From Rickettsia typhi (GTDB lineage: Bacteria > Pseudomonadota > Alphaproteobacteria > Rickettsiales > UBA1997), in the NCBI GenBank assembly GCA_945902255.1, contig CAMDMO010000060.1:1-9515 (forward strand): a stretch of 9,515 nt of DNA, in the 5' to 3' direction. Position numbers and translations under genes: made by a program. The notes below the pieces were generated by a model that saw nothing but the letters and a program-made list of their open reading frames with translations, did not search any database and had not been told where the DNA came from. Positions 1-6,119 of this stretch are shown here, piece by piece (within the stretch, counting starts at the first letter, position 1; every line of letters starts with the position of its first letter).

Positions 1-612
1 ATAGGCTACATGACCTTGTTTGCCAATTATTTTTATTGAAAATCCGATTGAGCCGCGTCGTCCAATTTTTATCATTTCACCAAATTTTTCAGGATTTGTT
101 GGCTCTCCCACTAGGCAATGAGTAATTTTTTTATTATTTTCCTTCATCCAATTAAGCACTTTTTTCGTGCCATTAATGCTGTCATTTTCTTCGTCATTAG
201 TGATTAAAAAGCCAATTCCAAAATTTGGCGAAGGGTTGTTTTGTAAAAAATCTGCAACCGCAGAAACAAAGCAAGCAATGGCGCATTTCATATCAACCGC
301 ACCGCGACCATATAATTTTTCATTAGAAATTGTTGCGCTAAAAGGATCGAAAGTCCAAGAGGCTTTATTTCCTTCATTTACAACATCAGTATGGCCAGCG
401 AAATATAAAATATTTTTAGCATTATTGGGGTTAAAAATTGCGTGTAAGTTATTTACTTTGTAAGAACTGTCGCCGTCATATTCCAAGATATCGCAAGTGA
501 AATTGAGGTTTTTTAGCTGATCGGATAAAAAATTAATCACCTGCGGATTGTTTCCGCTGTAGGAAGGAATGCGAATTAATTCTTGCGATAGATTAATGGC
601 GTCGAGTTTCAT
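1..612 (-). CDS. dapE: Succinyl-diaminopimelate desuccinylase, N-terminal part (cut by window edge)
   Basis: M20-family zinc peptidase that hydrolyses N-succinyl-LL-2,6-diaminopimelate to succinate and LL-diaminopimelate in the cytoplasm, for lysine and peptidoglycan synthesis. Reading the minus strand from ATG at 612-610 gives 204 uninterrupted codons that run off base 1; the family is usually about 375-385 residues, so roughly half is present. Visible motifs: FAGHTDVV (residues 71-78, metal ligand H74 and catalytic D76), GRGAVDMK (102-109, bridging D107), TNDEE (138-142, general base E141 and ligand E142), VGEPT (168-172, ligand E170), IGRRGS (183-188) and GKQGHVAY at the end. Spacing matches the known DapE zinc site; the GRRGS motif favours DapE over ArgE or other M20 peptidases. 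The C-terminal zinc histidine lies outside. It is divergent from serS across 67 bp. No Shine-Dalgarno is visible before the start (known family; function inferred from motifs). Confidence 0.93.
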   Translation of the reverse strand, partial: MKLDAINLSQELIRIPSYSGNNPQVINFLSDQLKNLNFTCDILEYDGDSSYKVNNLHAIFNPNNAKNILYFAGHTDVVNEGNKASWTFDPFSATISNEKLYGRGAVDMKCAIACFVSAVADFLQNNPSPNFGIGFLITNDEENDSINGTKKVLNWMKENNKKITHCLVGEPTNPEKFGEMIKIGRRGSIGFSIKIIGKQGHVAY

Positions 613-679
613 TATTGAAATTTTTTGTTTTAGGATAGACAATGAGATATCTTTTAATCAGAAATATCAATTAATCAAT
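613..679. promoter_or_regulatory. dapE-serS divergent intergenic region with possible serS promoter
   Basis: These 67 bp separate two divergent genes, so they must hold promoters for both unless transcription starts inside a coding region. On the plus strand, TTGAAA (615-620), a 17-bp spacer and GACAAT (638-643) form a reasonable sigma-70-type candidate for serS. An overlapping alternative is TTGTTT (625-630), 17 bp, TATCTT (648-653). In such AT-rich DNA these matches are weak evidence. I see no convincing operator or RNA structure. Confidence 0.35.
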
Positions 680-1942
680 ATGTTAGACATAAAATTTATT
701 CGTGAAAATCCAGAAAAATTTGATGAGGCAATGCAAGCTAGAGGCGCTAGTTTTAAGGCGCAAGATCTATTAAAATTTGATGAAGAAAAAAGAAAAAAAC
801 AATCTTTAATTCAAGACTTGCAAGCAAAAAGAAATAAATTTGCTAAAGATATTGCGGAAATAAAAAAGTCTAAAGGCAATGCTGACAGCCTTTTAGAGGA
901 ATCTAAAAAAACTAATTTAGAGTTAAGTGCTCTAGAAAGTGACTTTACTTTAGATGAAAAATTAAACGAAATTTTATCAACCATTCCAAATCTTCCGCAT
1001 TCTTCGGTGCCTGCTGGAAAAGACGAAAATGATAATATTGAAATTGAAAAATTCGGTGAGCCTAGAAAATTTTCTTTTACTCCAAAAGCTCATGATGAAC
1101 TGGGTGAGTCTTTAAAGATGTTGGATTTTGACCAGTCAATTTTAATGTCTGGTTCTCGTTTTTCAACGCTAAGCTCAGGTTTGGCAAGTTTAGAGAGGGC
1201 GCTTTCAAACTTTATGCTTGATGTGGCTTTAGAAAATGGCTATATGGAAATTTCTCCACCAAATTTGGTAAAAGAAGATGCGATGGTTCGCGCCGGACAA
1301 TTACCTAAATTTGCCGAAGAGGCATTTTCAACTATTGATGGATATTGGCTAATTCCAACTGCAGAAGTTTCTTTGGTAAATTTGGCGGCAAAAAAAATTT
1401 TTCAAGAAAGCGAATTGCCATTGCGATTTACTGCTTATACTCCTTGTTTTAGAAGAGAAGCGGGCGCAGCGGGTAAAGATACTCGAGGCATGATTCGTCA
1501 ACATCAATTTAAAAAAGTTGAGTTAGTTTCGGTTACTACTGCAGAAAATTCAGAAGCTGAGCATGAAAGAATGACTAATATTGCTTGTGAAATTTTAAGA
1601 AAATTGGAATTACCTTTTCGCAAAATTTTACTTTGCAGCGGCGATATGGGATTTTGCGCCCAAAAAACTTATGATTTAGAGGTTTGGTTTCCATCGCAAA
1701 ATAAATATCGCGAGATTTCTAGTTGTTCAAATTGCGGCGATTTTCAAGCGCGAAGAGCGGCAATTAGATATAAAACTAAAGATGGCAAGAATAATTTTGC
1801 TCACACTTTAAATGGCTCAGCTCTAGCTGTGGGACGAACTTTAGTCGCTATTTTAGAAAATTACCAAAATGAAGATGGGTCAATTCAGGTGCCACAGGTC
1901 TTGTTTGATTACATGAAGGGATTAAAGAAAATTACTTGCTAA
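680..1942 (+). CDS. serS: Serine--tRNA ligase (SerRS)
   Basis: Class II aminoacyl-tRNA synthetase that charges tRNA-Ser (and tRNA-Sec where present) with serine; cytoplasmic homodimer. The 420-residue product is close to the usual 425-430. Residues 1-110 form the N-terminal arm, with a long charged helical hairpin (about 27-100) that grips the tRNA-Ser variable arm. The catalytic core follows: motif 1 around 184-207 (YMEISPPNLV), the serine-binding TAEV (227-230), motif 2 (FRREAGAAGKDTRG, 257-270, with RQHQF after it) and motif 3 (ALAVGRTLVAILENYQ, 381-396). The frame stays open upstream to an ATG at 569, but I chose 680 because MLDIKFIRENPE is the typical SerRS N-terminus and the extra 37 residues overlap the dapE start and look non-coding. 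There is no Shine-Dalgarno at 680. Followed after 86 bp by rpsT. Confidence 0.97.
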   Translation: MLDIKFIRENPEKFDEAMQARGASFKAQDLLKFDEEKRKKQSLIQDLQAKRNKFAKDIAEIKKSKGNADSLLEESKKTNLELSALESDFTLDEKLNEILSTIPNLPHSSVPAGKDENDNIEIEKFGEPRKFSFTPKAHDELGESLKMLDFDQSILMSGSRFSTLSSGLASLERALSNFMLDVALENGYMEISPPNLVKEDAMVRAGQLPKFAEEAFSTIDGYWLIPTAEVSLVNLAAKKIFQESELPLRFTAYTPCFRREAGAAGKDTRGMIRQHQFKKVELVSVTTAENSEAEHERMTNIACEILRKLELPFRKILLCSGDMGFCAQKTYDLEVWFPSQNKYREISSCSNCGDFQARRAAIRYKTKDGKNNFAHTLNGSALAVGRTLVAILENYQNEDGSIQVPQVLFDYMKGLKKITC

Positions 1943-2028
1943 TTTTATTTAAAACCCTATTTTGACGGGCTTGAAATTTACTAAATATCGAAGTTTCTTA
2001 CATATATACAAATAATATTTAACAGCAC
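1943..2028 (+). promoter_or_regulatory. serS-rpsT intergenic gap, possible rpsT promoter
   Basis: An 86-bp gap long enough for its own promoter. TTGACG (1962-1967) and TTGAAA (1971-1976) are -35-like, and AT-rich -10-like stretches lie at about 1982-1987 and 2003-2008, but no pair has ideal spacing, so the exact promoter is unclear. No strong terminator hairpin is seen after serS, so readthrough into rpsT is possible. Confidence 0.25.
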
Positions 2029-2304
2029 ATGGCAAATACAGCATCAGCAAAGAAAGCATTCCGTTCTAGCGAAAGAAAAAATGACGTTAATAATTCTAGA
2101 AAAAATAGAATTAGAAGTTTTATCAGAAAAATCGATGACGCAATCAAATTAGGTGATGAAGCAAAAGCTCGTGAAGCTTTTAAAGCTCTAGAGCCAGAAA
2201 TTATGCGCGGTGTAACTAAAAAAGTTTTCAAATTAAATACTGCGGCAAGAAAATTAAGCAGACTTTCTTCTGCAATCAGCAAACTTAAAGAAGTTAAGGC
2301 CTAA
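2029..2304 (+). CDS. rpsT: 30S ribosomal protein S20
   Basis: Primary 16S rRNA-binding protein of the small subunit, which helps assemble the body of the 30S particle. The 91-residue product has the usual length (about 86-92) and the typical start MANTASAKKAFR, followed by a highly basic helical protein (Lys/Arg at about 30% of residues) with SRKNRIRSFIRK (22-33) and the C-terminal LNTAARKLSRLSSAISKL (69-86), matching the S20 three-helix bundle. Start at 2029 fits the conserved N-terminus; no Shine-Dalgarno precedes it. An antisense open frame across the same bases is a shadow of this lysine-rich gene. secF starts 29 nt after the stop, so the two may share a transcript. Confidence 0.96.
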   Translation: MANTASAKKAFRSSERKNDVNNSRKNRIRSFIRKIDDAIKLGDEAKAREAFKALEPEIMRGVTKKVFKLNTAARKLSRLSSAISKLKEVKA

Positions 2305-2333
2305 ATTTAAGGTCATTCAAGCGCTATTAAAAA

Positions 2334-3245
2334 ATGAAAATTCTATCTTATTTGCGCTCATTTTTGAGTCGTACAGAAATTGACTTTATGAAAGTGCATA
2401 AATTAGCACTTTTCATGTCAGTTTTTTGTATGGCAGCTTCTTTAGCGCTTGTTTTTGTTAAAGGCTTAAATTTTGGCATTGATTTTGCTGGTGGAATTTT
2501 AATTGAAGCAAGAATAGCTGAGAATGTTGACATTTCTAAGGTAAGAGCAGTATTATCTGCAGAAATAAAAGATGTTCAAATTCAAAATATAGATCAAAAA
2601 GACTTATTAATTAGAGTTACAAAAACAGAAGAAGAGCAATCTGTTTTGGTTAAAAAAATTCAAGAAACTTTAAGTGCAGCTTTTCCTTCCATAGAATATC
2701 GTCGAGTTGATTATGTTGGGCCGCAAGTTGGTGCAGAGCTTATTAAAAAAGGCTTCATGGCACTATTTTTGTCATTTGCCTTCATCATGGTTTATATTTG
2801 GATTCGTTTTGATTGGCAATTTGGTTTTGGTGGAATTTTTGCTTTACTTCATGATGCAATTTTAACTTTAGGATTTTTTTCCTTATCTGGTCTTGAATTT
2901 AATTTAACTTCAATTGCCGCAATCCTTACAATCATCGGCTATTCAATTAATGACTCGGTGGTTATTTATGACCGTATTCGCGAAAATTTGCGTCGTCATA
3001 AAAAAATGAATTTATCTGATCTGATAAATTCTAGCGCTAATTCTACTTTAAGCAGAACAATCCTTACCGCAGGAACGACTCTTACATCTTTATTAGCTTT
3101 AATATTTTTTGGCGGCGAGGCTTTGAGAAGCTTTAGTCTTGCAACATTTTTTGGCATCGCAATTGGAACTTATTCTTCAATTTATATTTCTGCACCAATT
3201 CTGCTTTATTTTGATCCAAGAAAATCTTTAAAAGAATCTTCCTAA
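2334..3245 (+). CDS. secF: Protein translocase subunit SecF
   Basis: Inner-membrane RND-type subunit that, with SecD, uses the proton motive force to pull preproteins through SecYEG on the periplasmic side. The 303 residues match the family. Topology: TM1 about 22-43; a periplasmic P1 domain with GLNFGIDFAGGILIE (44-58); VGPQVGAEL (128-136) leading into TM2 (138-158); TM3 (164-184); TM4 (190-211) with the SecF/SecD signature GYSINDSVVIYDRIREN (202-218); TM5 (243-261) and TM6 (267-292). The start at 2334 puts the short cytoplasmic N-terminus directly before TM1. secD, often immediately upstream as yajC-secD-secF, is not in this window; rpsT is upstream instead, and ispH begins 3 nt after the stop, implying co-transcription with ispH. 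It is too short, and lacks the large P1 domain, to be SecD or a SecDF fusion. Confidence 0.96.
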   Translation: MKILSYLRSFLSRTEIDFMKVHKLALFMSVFCMAASLALVFVKGLNFGIDFAGGILIEARIAENVDISKVRAVLSAEIKDVQIQNIDQKDLLIRVTKTEEEQSVLVKKIQETLSAAFPSIEYRRVDYVGPQVGAELIKKGFMALFLSFAFIMVYIWIRFDWQFGFGGIFALLHDAILTLGFFSLSGLEFNLTSIAAILTIIGYSINDSVVIYDRIRENLRRHKKMNLSDLINSSANSTLSRTILTAGTTLTSLLALIFFGGEALRSFSLATFFGIAIGTYSSIYISAPILLYFDPRKSLKESS

Positions 3246-3248
3246 TCA

Positions 3249-4181
3249 ATGAATATTATTCTTGCTAAGCCGCGCGGATTCTGTGCCGGAGTTACTCGTG
3301 CAATTGAAACCGTTGAAAAAGCTATAGAAAAATTTGGTTCACCAGTTTATGTAAGGCATGAAATTGTTCACAATAAATTTGTGGTTGAATCTTTGCGAAA
3401 AAAAGGTGCAGTTTTTGTTGATGAGGTTGACCAAATTCCCGTTGGTGCAATTACTATTTTTTCTGCCCATGGAGTTTCTGATAAAGTTGAAGAAGACGCT
3501 ATAGGCAGAGGCCTTGATATCATTGATGCTACCTGTCCATTAGTTAGTAAGGTTCATCGCGAAGCAAAAAAATATGAAGAAGAAGATTGCGAAATTATTT
3601 TAATTGGTCATCGCGGTCATCCAGAGGTTGAAGGAACTAGCGGGCGCGTAAAAAAAGATGTTATTTTGGTTGCTGATGAAAATGATGCTCGCAATATTGA
3701 AATAAAAAATTCCAATAAAATTGCTTATGTAACCCAGACAACTCTTAGTGTTGATGATACTAAAAAAATTGTCGAAATTCTAGAAAATAGATTTCCGCAA
3801 ATGCAAAGAGGATTAGCAACTAAAGATATTTGTTATGCCACGCAAAATCGTCAAGATGCAGTAAGATCACTTGCTAAAATGGTTGATATGATATTGGTGA
3901 TTGGCGCTAAAAATAGCTCTAATTCCAGTCGCTTGCGTGATCTTGGTGAAGAATGTGGCTTACCATCTTATCTGATAAACAATGCTGGCGATATTGATTG
4001 TAAGTGGTTTGATGATGTTAAAAATATCGGTCTTACCGCAGGAGCTTCGGCGCCAGAGATTTTGGTTCAAGAAGTTATTAACAAAATCAAAGAAGTTGCT
4101 AATTCTGATGTAGTTGTAAGCGATATGGACGGTATTGTTGAAAATACCTTCTTTGCGCTGCCGAAAAAAGTTAGGAAATAG
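3249..4181 (+). CDS. ispH: 4-hydroxy-3-methylbut-2-enyl diphosphate reductase (IspH/LytB)
   Basis: Last enzyme of the MEP pathway: a [4Fe-4S] protein that reductively dehydroxylates HMBPP to isopentenyl and dimethylallyl diphosphate. The 310-residue product has the normal length, and all three cluster cysteines are present: C12 (PRGFCAGV), C96 (DATCPLV) and C195 (DICYATQNRQ). Substrate-site residues are also in place: H41 (EIVH), H74 (SAHG), H124 and E126 (GHRGHPEVEG), the VTQTTLSVDDT loop (161-171), SSNSSRL (223-229) and GASAPE (265-270). Start at 3249 gives the canonical MNIILAKPRGFCAGV N-terminus and lies 3 nt after the secF stop, without a Shine-Dalgarno, so translation may be coupled to secF. 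Its presence implies a functioning MEP isoprenoid route, which Rickettsia proper has lost but other alphaproteobacteria keep. Confidence 0.97.
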   Translation: MNIILAKPRGFCAGVTRAIETVEKAIEKFGSPVYVRHEIVHNKFVVESLRKKGAVFVDEVDQIPVGAITIFSAHGVSDKVEEDAIGRGLDIIDATCPLVSKVHREAKKYEEEDCEIILIGHRGHPEVEGTSGRVKKDVILVADENDARNIEIKNSNKIAYVTQTTLSVDDTKKIVEILENRFPQMQRGLATKDICYATQNRQDAVRSLAKMVDMILVIGAKNSSNSSRLRDLGEECGLPSYLINNAGDIDCKWFDDVKNIGLTAGASAPEILVQEVINKIKEVANSDVVVSDMDGIVENTFFALPKKVRK

Positions 4182-4194
4182 TTTTGATGTAAAA

Positions 4195-4207
4195 GATAAT
4201 CATTATC
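4195..4207. promoter_or_regulatory. Fur-box-like operator 1, upstream of tonB
   Basis: GATAATCATTATC is a perfect 6-1-6 inverted repeat, the core of the classical ferric uptake regulator site. Extended to 19 bp from 4195 it matches the E. coli Fur consensus at 15 of 19 positions by my count. It lies just upstream of the tonB -35 element. The binding protein is inferred: alphaproteobacteria also use Irr, RirA or Mur for metal control. Confidence 0.65.
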
Positions 4208-4213
4208 ATTTTA

Positions 4214-4241
4214 TTGACATGTTATTTTTAATAGCGATAAT
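4214..4241 (+). promoter_or_regulatory. tonB-exbB-exbD promoter
   Basis: A perfect -35 hexamer TTGACA (4214-4219), a 16-bp spacer and GATAAT (4236-4241, five of six matches to TATAAT) give the best promoter in the window. Transcription would start near 4248, leaving a leader of about 28 nt before the tonB ATG at 4277. The -10 hexamer is also the first half of Fur-box-like site 2, so a bound repressor would block RNA polymerase directly. Confidence 0.7.
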
Positions 4242-4248
4242 TCTTATC
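4236..4248. promoter_or_regulatory. Fur-box-like operator 2, overlapping the tonB -10
   Basis: GATAATTCTTATC is an inverted repeat GATAA-3-TTATC. The 19 bp from 4236 match the E. coli Fur consensus at 14 positions by my count. It overlaps the -10 hexamer and the expected transcription start, the usual position for an iron-responsive repressor. Confidence 0.6.
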
Positions 4249-4254
4249 ATTAAG

Positions 4255-4267
4255 GATAATCACTATT
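4255..4267. promoter_or_regulatory. Degenerate Fur-box-like site 3 in the tonB leader
   Basis: GATAATCACTATT repeats the left half-site of sites 1 and 2 exactly, with a degraded right half. It begins 19 bp after site 2, which itself begins 41 bp after site 1, so the half-sites fall near multiples of a helical turn, as expected for repressor oligomers. It would lie in the 5' leader just before tonB. Confidence 0.4.
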
Positions 4268-4276
4268 AAATATTTC

Positions 4277-4897
4277 ATGAACATAGCTTTATCAAACAAT
4301 CTGCCAAATTACCAAAGTTCGCACATCGTGGCTTTTTGCTCGGTTGCGGCAATTCACCTTGCAATAATTGCGGGAATTTTTTCTTCCACTTCTTCGATTA
4401 TTAAATCGCAAACAATTCAAGTTTCTTTAGTTGCCCTATCTTCTCTAAATCAACAAAAACAAGAAGATAATAAAAAAGCAGTTCCTTTAACTAAAAAGGC
4501 TCTAGCGACAAATGAGGCGCAAGAAAAGTTGCAAAAAGATGTGGCGCAAAATAACAGTGTTTTGAAAAAAACTTCTGGAAAAAAATCTCCTGATGCGGTT
4601 GCAATAAATTCCGCACAAACTGATCCAATTTTTGATGCGGTTTATTTAAATAATCCAACTCCACTATATCCACTTAGCGCTAGACGCAATCACATTCAAG
4701 GTAAAGTATTTTTGGAAGTAATGGTAAAAACAGATGGCTTGCCTGCAGAAATTGCAATATTGCATTCAAGCGGATTTAGCTCTCTAGATAATGCTGCACT
4801 TGAAGCGGTAAAAAATTGGAAATTTGTGCCGGCAAATCGCGGAAATCAAGCAGTTAGCGCCAAAGTAATTGTGCCAATTGAATTTAAATTAAGCTAA
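4277..4897 (+). CDS. tonB: TonB-family energy transducer protein
   Basis: Periplasm-spanning protein that passes energy from ExbB/ExbD to outer-membrane TonB-dependent receptors (siderophores, haem, cobalamin). The 206 residues divide into a cytoplasmic start, one membrane anchor at about 17-37 with the conserved-type histidine (SVAAIHLAIIAGIF, H27), a Lys/Gln/Ala-rich spacer (about 55-118), and a C-terminal TonB domain at about 125-206. The last carries PLYPLSARRNHIQGKV (129-144), DGLPAEIAILHSSGFSSLD (153-171) and ALEAVKNWKFVPA (174-186), all family hallmarks. The spacer is poor in proline (P70, P105, P117 only), unlike the Pro-rich rod of E. coli TonB. TolA is the main alternative, but its central domain is much longer and the C-terminal motif here is TonB type. 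First gene of the operon, with exbB starting 1 nt after the stop, downstream of Fur-like sites; iron repression is inferred. No Shine-Dalgarno. Confidence 0.9.
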   Translation: MNIALSNNLPNYQSSHIVAFCSVAAIHLAIIAGIFSSTSSIIKSQTIQVSLVALSSLNQQKQEDNKKAVPLTKKALATNEAQEKLQKDVAQNNSVLKKTSGKKSPDAVAINSAQTDPIFDAVYLNNPTPLYPLSARRNHIQGKVFLEVMVKTDGLPAEIAILHSSGFSSLDNAALEAVKNWKFVPANRGNQAVSAKVIVPIEFKLS

Positions 4898-4898
4898 A

Positions 4899-5543
4899 AT
4901 GGATTTAAAACACATAATTCAGCAGGGTGATTTTGTAATGCTGGCGGTTTTTATTTTGTTGTTTTTAATGTCTGTCGCTAGCTGGTATGTTATTATTTGG
5001 AAGTCAATTAAACTTCGTTTTGAATATAGAGCTTATAGTGATTTCTGCAAAAAATACGCATCAAAAATAGATTGGCCAAAGCATCATTTACCAAAAAAAT
5101 TTGATGGCTGCATCAATAGCTTATTGCTTGAAATTGAAAGGTTAAAACCGGCTTTAGTTGGTCATAATAGTGAAGAAAAAAAAGAAATTATTACTACGCA
5201 TTTATCACAAAATCTAGATATAATAAGATTTTGGCTTGATCGCGGCCTAACAATACTTGCCTCAATTGGAAGTTCGGCTCCGTTTGTTGGTTTATTTGGA
5301 ACGGTTTGGGGAATTTACAATGCTTTGGCAAAAATATCACTTGAAGGTAATGCTGGTTTATCGGTGGTTGCAGGTCCTGTTGGAGAGGCTTTGATAATGA
5401 CCGCTTTTGGTCTATTTGCTGCAATTCCAGCGGTATTAGCTTATAATGCCTTTGTGCGATCTAATCGTCTTTTAATCCAAAATCTAAGACATCTAGCTGA
5501 ACAAATTACGGTTTATCTCTCTATATCAGTTAAGGAGAAATAA
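4899..5543 (+). CDS. exbB: ExbB proton-channel subunit (MotA/TolQ/ExbB family)
   Basis: Inner-membrane subunit that forms a pentamer around ExbD and uses proton flow to energise TonB. The 214-residue product has three membrane helices: TM1 about 12-34, TM2 about 115-140 and TM3 about 160-186, with a large cytoplasmic loop between TM1 and TM2 (35-112). Key channel residues are present: T135 in GLFGTVWGIY (131-140), and E163 and T168 in VGEALIMTAFGL (161-172), equivalent to E. coli ExbB T148, E176 and T181. AIPAVLAYNAF (175-185) closes TM3. It lies 1 nt after tonB and 1 nt before exbD, with no Shine-Dalgarno, so translation is probably coupled. TolQ is the close paralogue; the tonB neighbour and iron-type operators favour ExbB, though no TolA, TolB or Pal gene is visible here to exclude dual use. 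Confidence 0.9.
   Translation: MDLKHIIQQGDFVMLAVFILLFLMSVASWYVIIWKSIKLRFEYRAYSDFCKKYASKIDWPKHHLPKKFDGCINSLLLEIERLKPALVGHNSEEKKEIITTHLSQNLDIIRFWLDRGLTILASIGSSAPFVGLFGTVWGIYNALAKISLEGNAGLSVVAGPVGEALIMTAFGLFAAIPAVLAYNAFVRSNRLLIQNLRHLAEQITVYLSISVKEK
5532..5537 (+). promoter_or_regulatory. Strong Shine-Dalgarno for exbD
   Basis: AAGGAG lies 7 nt before the exbD ATG and inside the last exbB codons. It is the only clear ribosome binding site in the window and supports the start at 5545. It may help keep ExbD output independent of upstream coupling. Confidence 0.8.
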
Positions 5544-5544
5544 C

Positions 5545-5949
5545 ATGAATGGATTTAATCGCGACGATTTGCAAGCTCCTCTAGCAGAAATAAACATGAC
5601 CCCTTTGGTGGATGTGATGTTGGTTTTGATGGTAATTTTTTTAGTTACCGCGCCAATGCTTACCAATTCAATTAATATGAATTTGCCAAATGAGGTTGGT
5701 CAGCAAATTAGCGATCAAAAAATCATTACTGTTTCACTGGATAGAAATGGTGGATATTACTGGAATGATAAGCCTATTTCACTTACTTCTTTGGAAAAAA
5801 ATTTAAACGATATTGCTTCAAGCAATCCTCATCAATCTATTAATATTCGTGCGGATAAAAATTCTAACTATGGCGATGTTAGTCATATCTTAGCTACTGC
5901 GCAACATGCGGGAATTGTGAATATTGGCTTTGTTACAGAACCGAAGTAA
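5545..5949 (+). CDS. exbD: ExbD biopolymer transport protein (ExbD/TolR family)
   Basis: Single-pass partner of ExbB whose membrane aspartate carries the protons that drive TonB. The 134 residues fit the family (about 130-145). AEINMTPLVDVMLVLMVIF (14-32) includes the essential D23 (E. coli D25) at the start of the one TM helix (about 20-38). The periplasmic domain follows: NLPNEVG (46-52), ITVSLDRNGGYYWN (61-74), SINIRADKNSNYGDV (98-112) and the end GIVNIGFVTEPK (123-134), typical of ExbD. Start at 5545 is fixed by AAGGAG 7 nt upstream. It is the last gene of the tonB-exbB-exbD operon; 16 nt after its stop lies a 154-bp palindromic element, which is the likely transcript end. TolR is the alternative, as for the exbB call. 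Confidence 0.92.
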   Translation: MNGFNRDDLQAPLAEINMTPLVDVMLVLMVIFLVTAPMLTNSINMNLPNEVGQQISDQKIITVSLDRNGGYYWNDKPISLTSLEKNLNDIASSNPHQSINIRADKNSNYGDVSHILATAQHAGIVNIGFVTEPK

Positions 5950-5960
5950 TTTTTAAGATA

Positions 5961-5965
5961 CTATA
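5961..5965. repeat. Left copy of putative 5-bp target-site duplication
   Basis: CTATA directly abuts the left end of the palindromic element at 5966. An identical CTATA abuts the right end. This is the pattern left by a transposition event, although a 5-bp AT-rich match could also occur by chance. Confidence 0.6.
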
Positions 5966-6119
5966 CATACTAAGCTAATCTTGCATATTTTTAGCTTCGA
6001 ATTTTTGGTAAAAATTTGCTCGAAGAATAACACTGTATCACTTGATACAGCTTGTATTCTTCGTCGCAATTTTTCCTCAAAACTTCTTCGCTAAAAATAT
6101 GCAAGATTAGCTTAGTATG
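5966..6119. mobile_element. 154-bp palindromic miniature inverted-repeat element (MITE/RPE-like)
   Basis: The outer 30 bp (5966-5995) are a perfect inverted repeat of 6090-6119. Inside, an imperfect pairing continues through CGAAGAATA (6021-6029) with TATTCTTCG (6055-6063), and CTGTATCA (6033-6040) with TGATACAG (6043-6050), leaving a 2-nt centre. The whole element is therefore one nested palindrome with arms of 75 and 77 nt. It is flanked by CTATA direct repeats, contains no plausible gene, and fills the gap between the convergent exbD and pheT genes; its right end touches the pheT stop codon. This resembles non-autonomous miniature transposons and the Rickettsia palindromic elements. No transposase is in the window, so the mobilising family is unknown. 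In RNA it would fold into a long hairpin in either direction, and could terminate or stabilise both transcripts (inference). Confidence 0.72.
6021..6063. terminator. Core stem-loop of the palindrome, possible bidirectional transcript end
   Basis: Two stacked perfect stems (9 bp CGAAGAATA/TATTCTTCG and 8 bp CTGTATCA/TGATACAG) with a 3-4 nt internal loop make the centre of the element. It sits between two convergent transcripts, where a shared terminator is expected, but no T-run follows immediately on either strand, so it is not a classical intrinsic terminator. Function is inferred from position. Confidence 0.35.

Noticed and set aside
167..463. Plus-strand open frame opposite dapE
   Set aside because: The minus strand across these bases encodes DapE with all its metal-site motifs; the plus-strand frame is a shadow.
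569..679. A 37-residue N-terminal extension of SerRS from the ATG at 569
   Set aside because: It overlaps the dapE start on the other strand, has no family resemblance, and MLDIKFIRENPE at 680 is the standard SerRS N-terminus.
1950..1980. Possible terminator after serS (AAACCC ... GGGCTT)
   Set aside because: Only three G-C pairs with a 9-nt loop and no T-run; too weak to call.
2019..2282. Minus-strand 87-codon frame opposite rpsT
   Set aside because: Leu/Phe-rich product is the mirror of the Lys/Ala-rich S20 gene; no start signal or family match.
4277..5949. Alternative reading of the three-gene operon as tolA-tolQ-tolR
   Set aside because: The first product has a TonB-type C-terminal domain and short spacer, the promoter carries iron-type operators, and no tolB, pal or ybgC is next to it. 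TolQ/TolR paralogy keeps a small doubt.
5966..6119. CRISPR-like or tRNA-like structure in the exbD-pheT gap
   Set aside because: There is a single palindrome with no repeated spacer units, and it lacks a tRNA cloverleaf or TTCRA arm.
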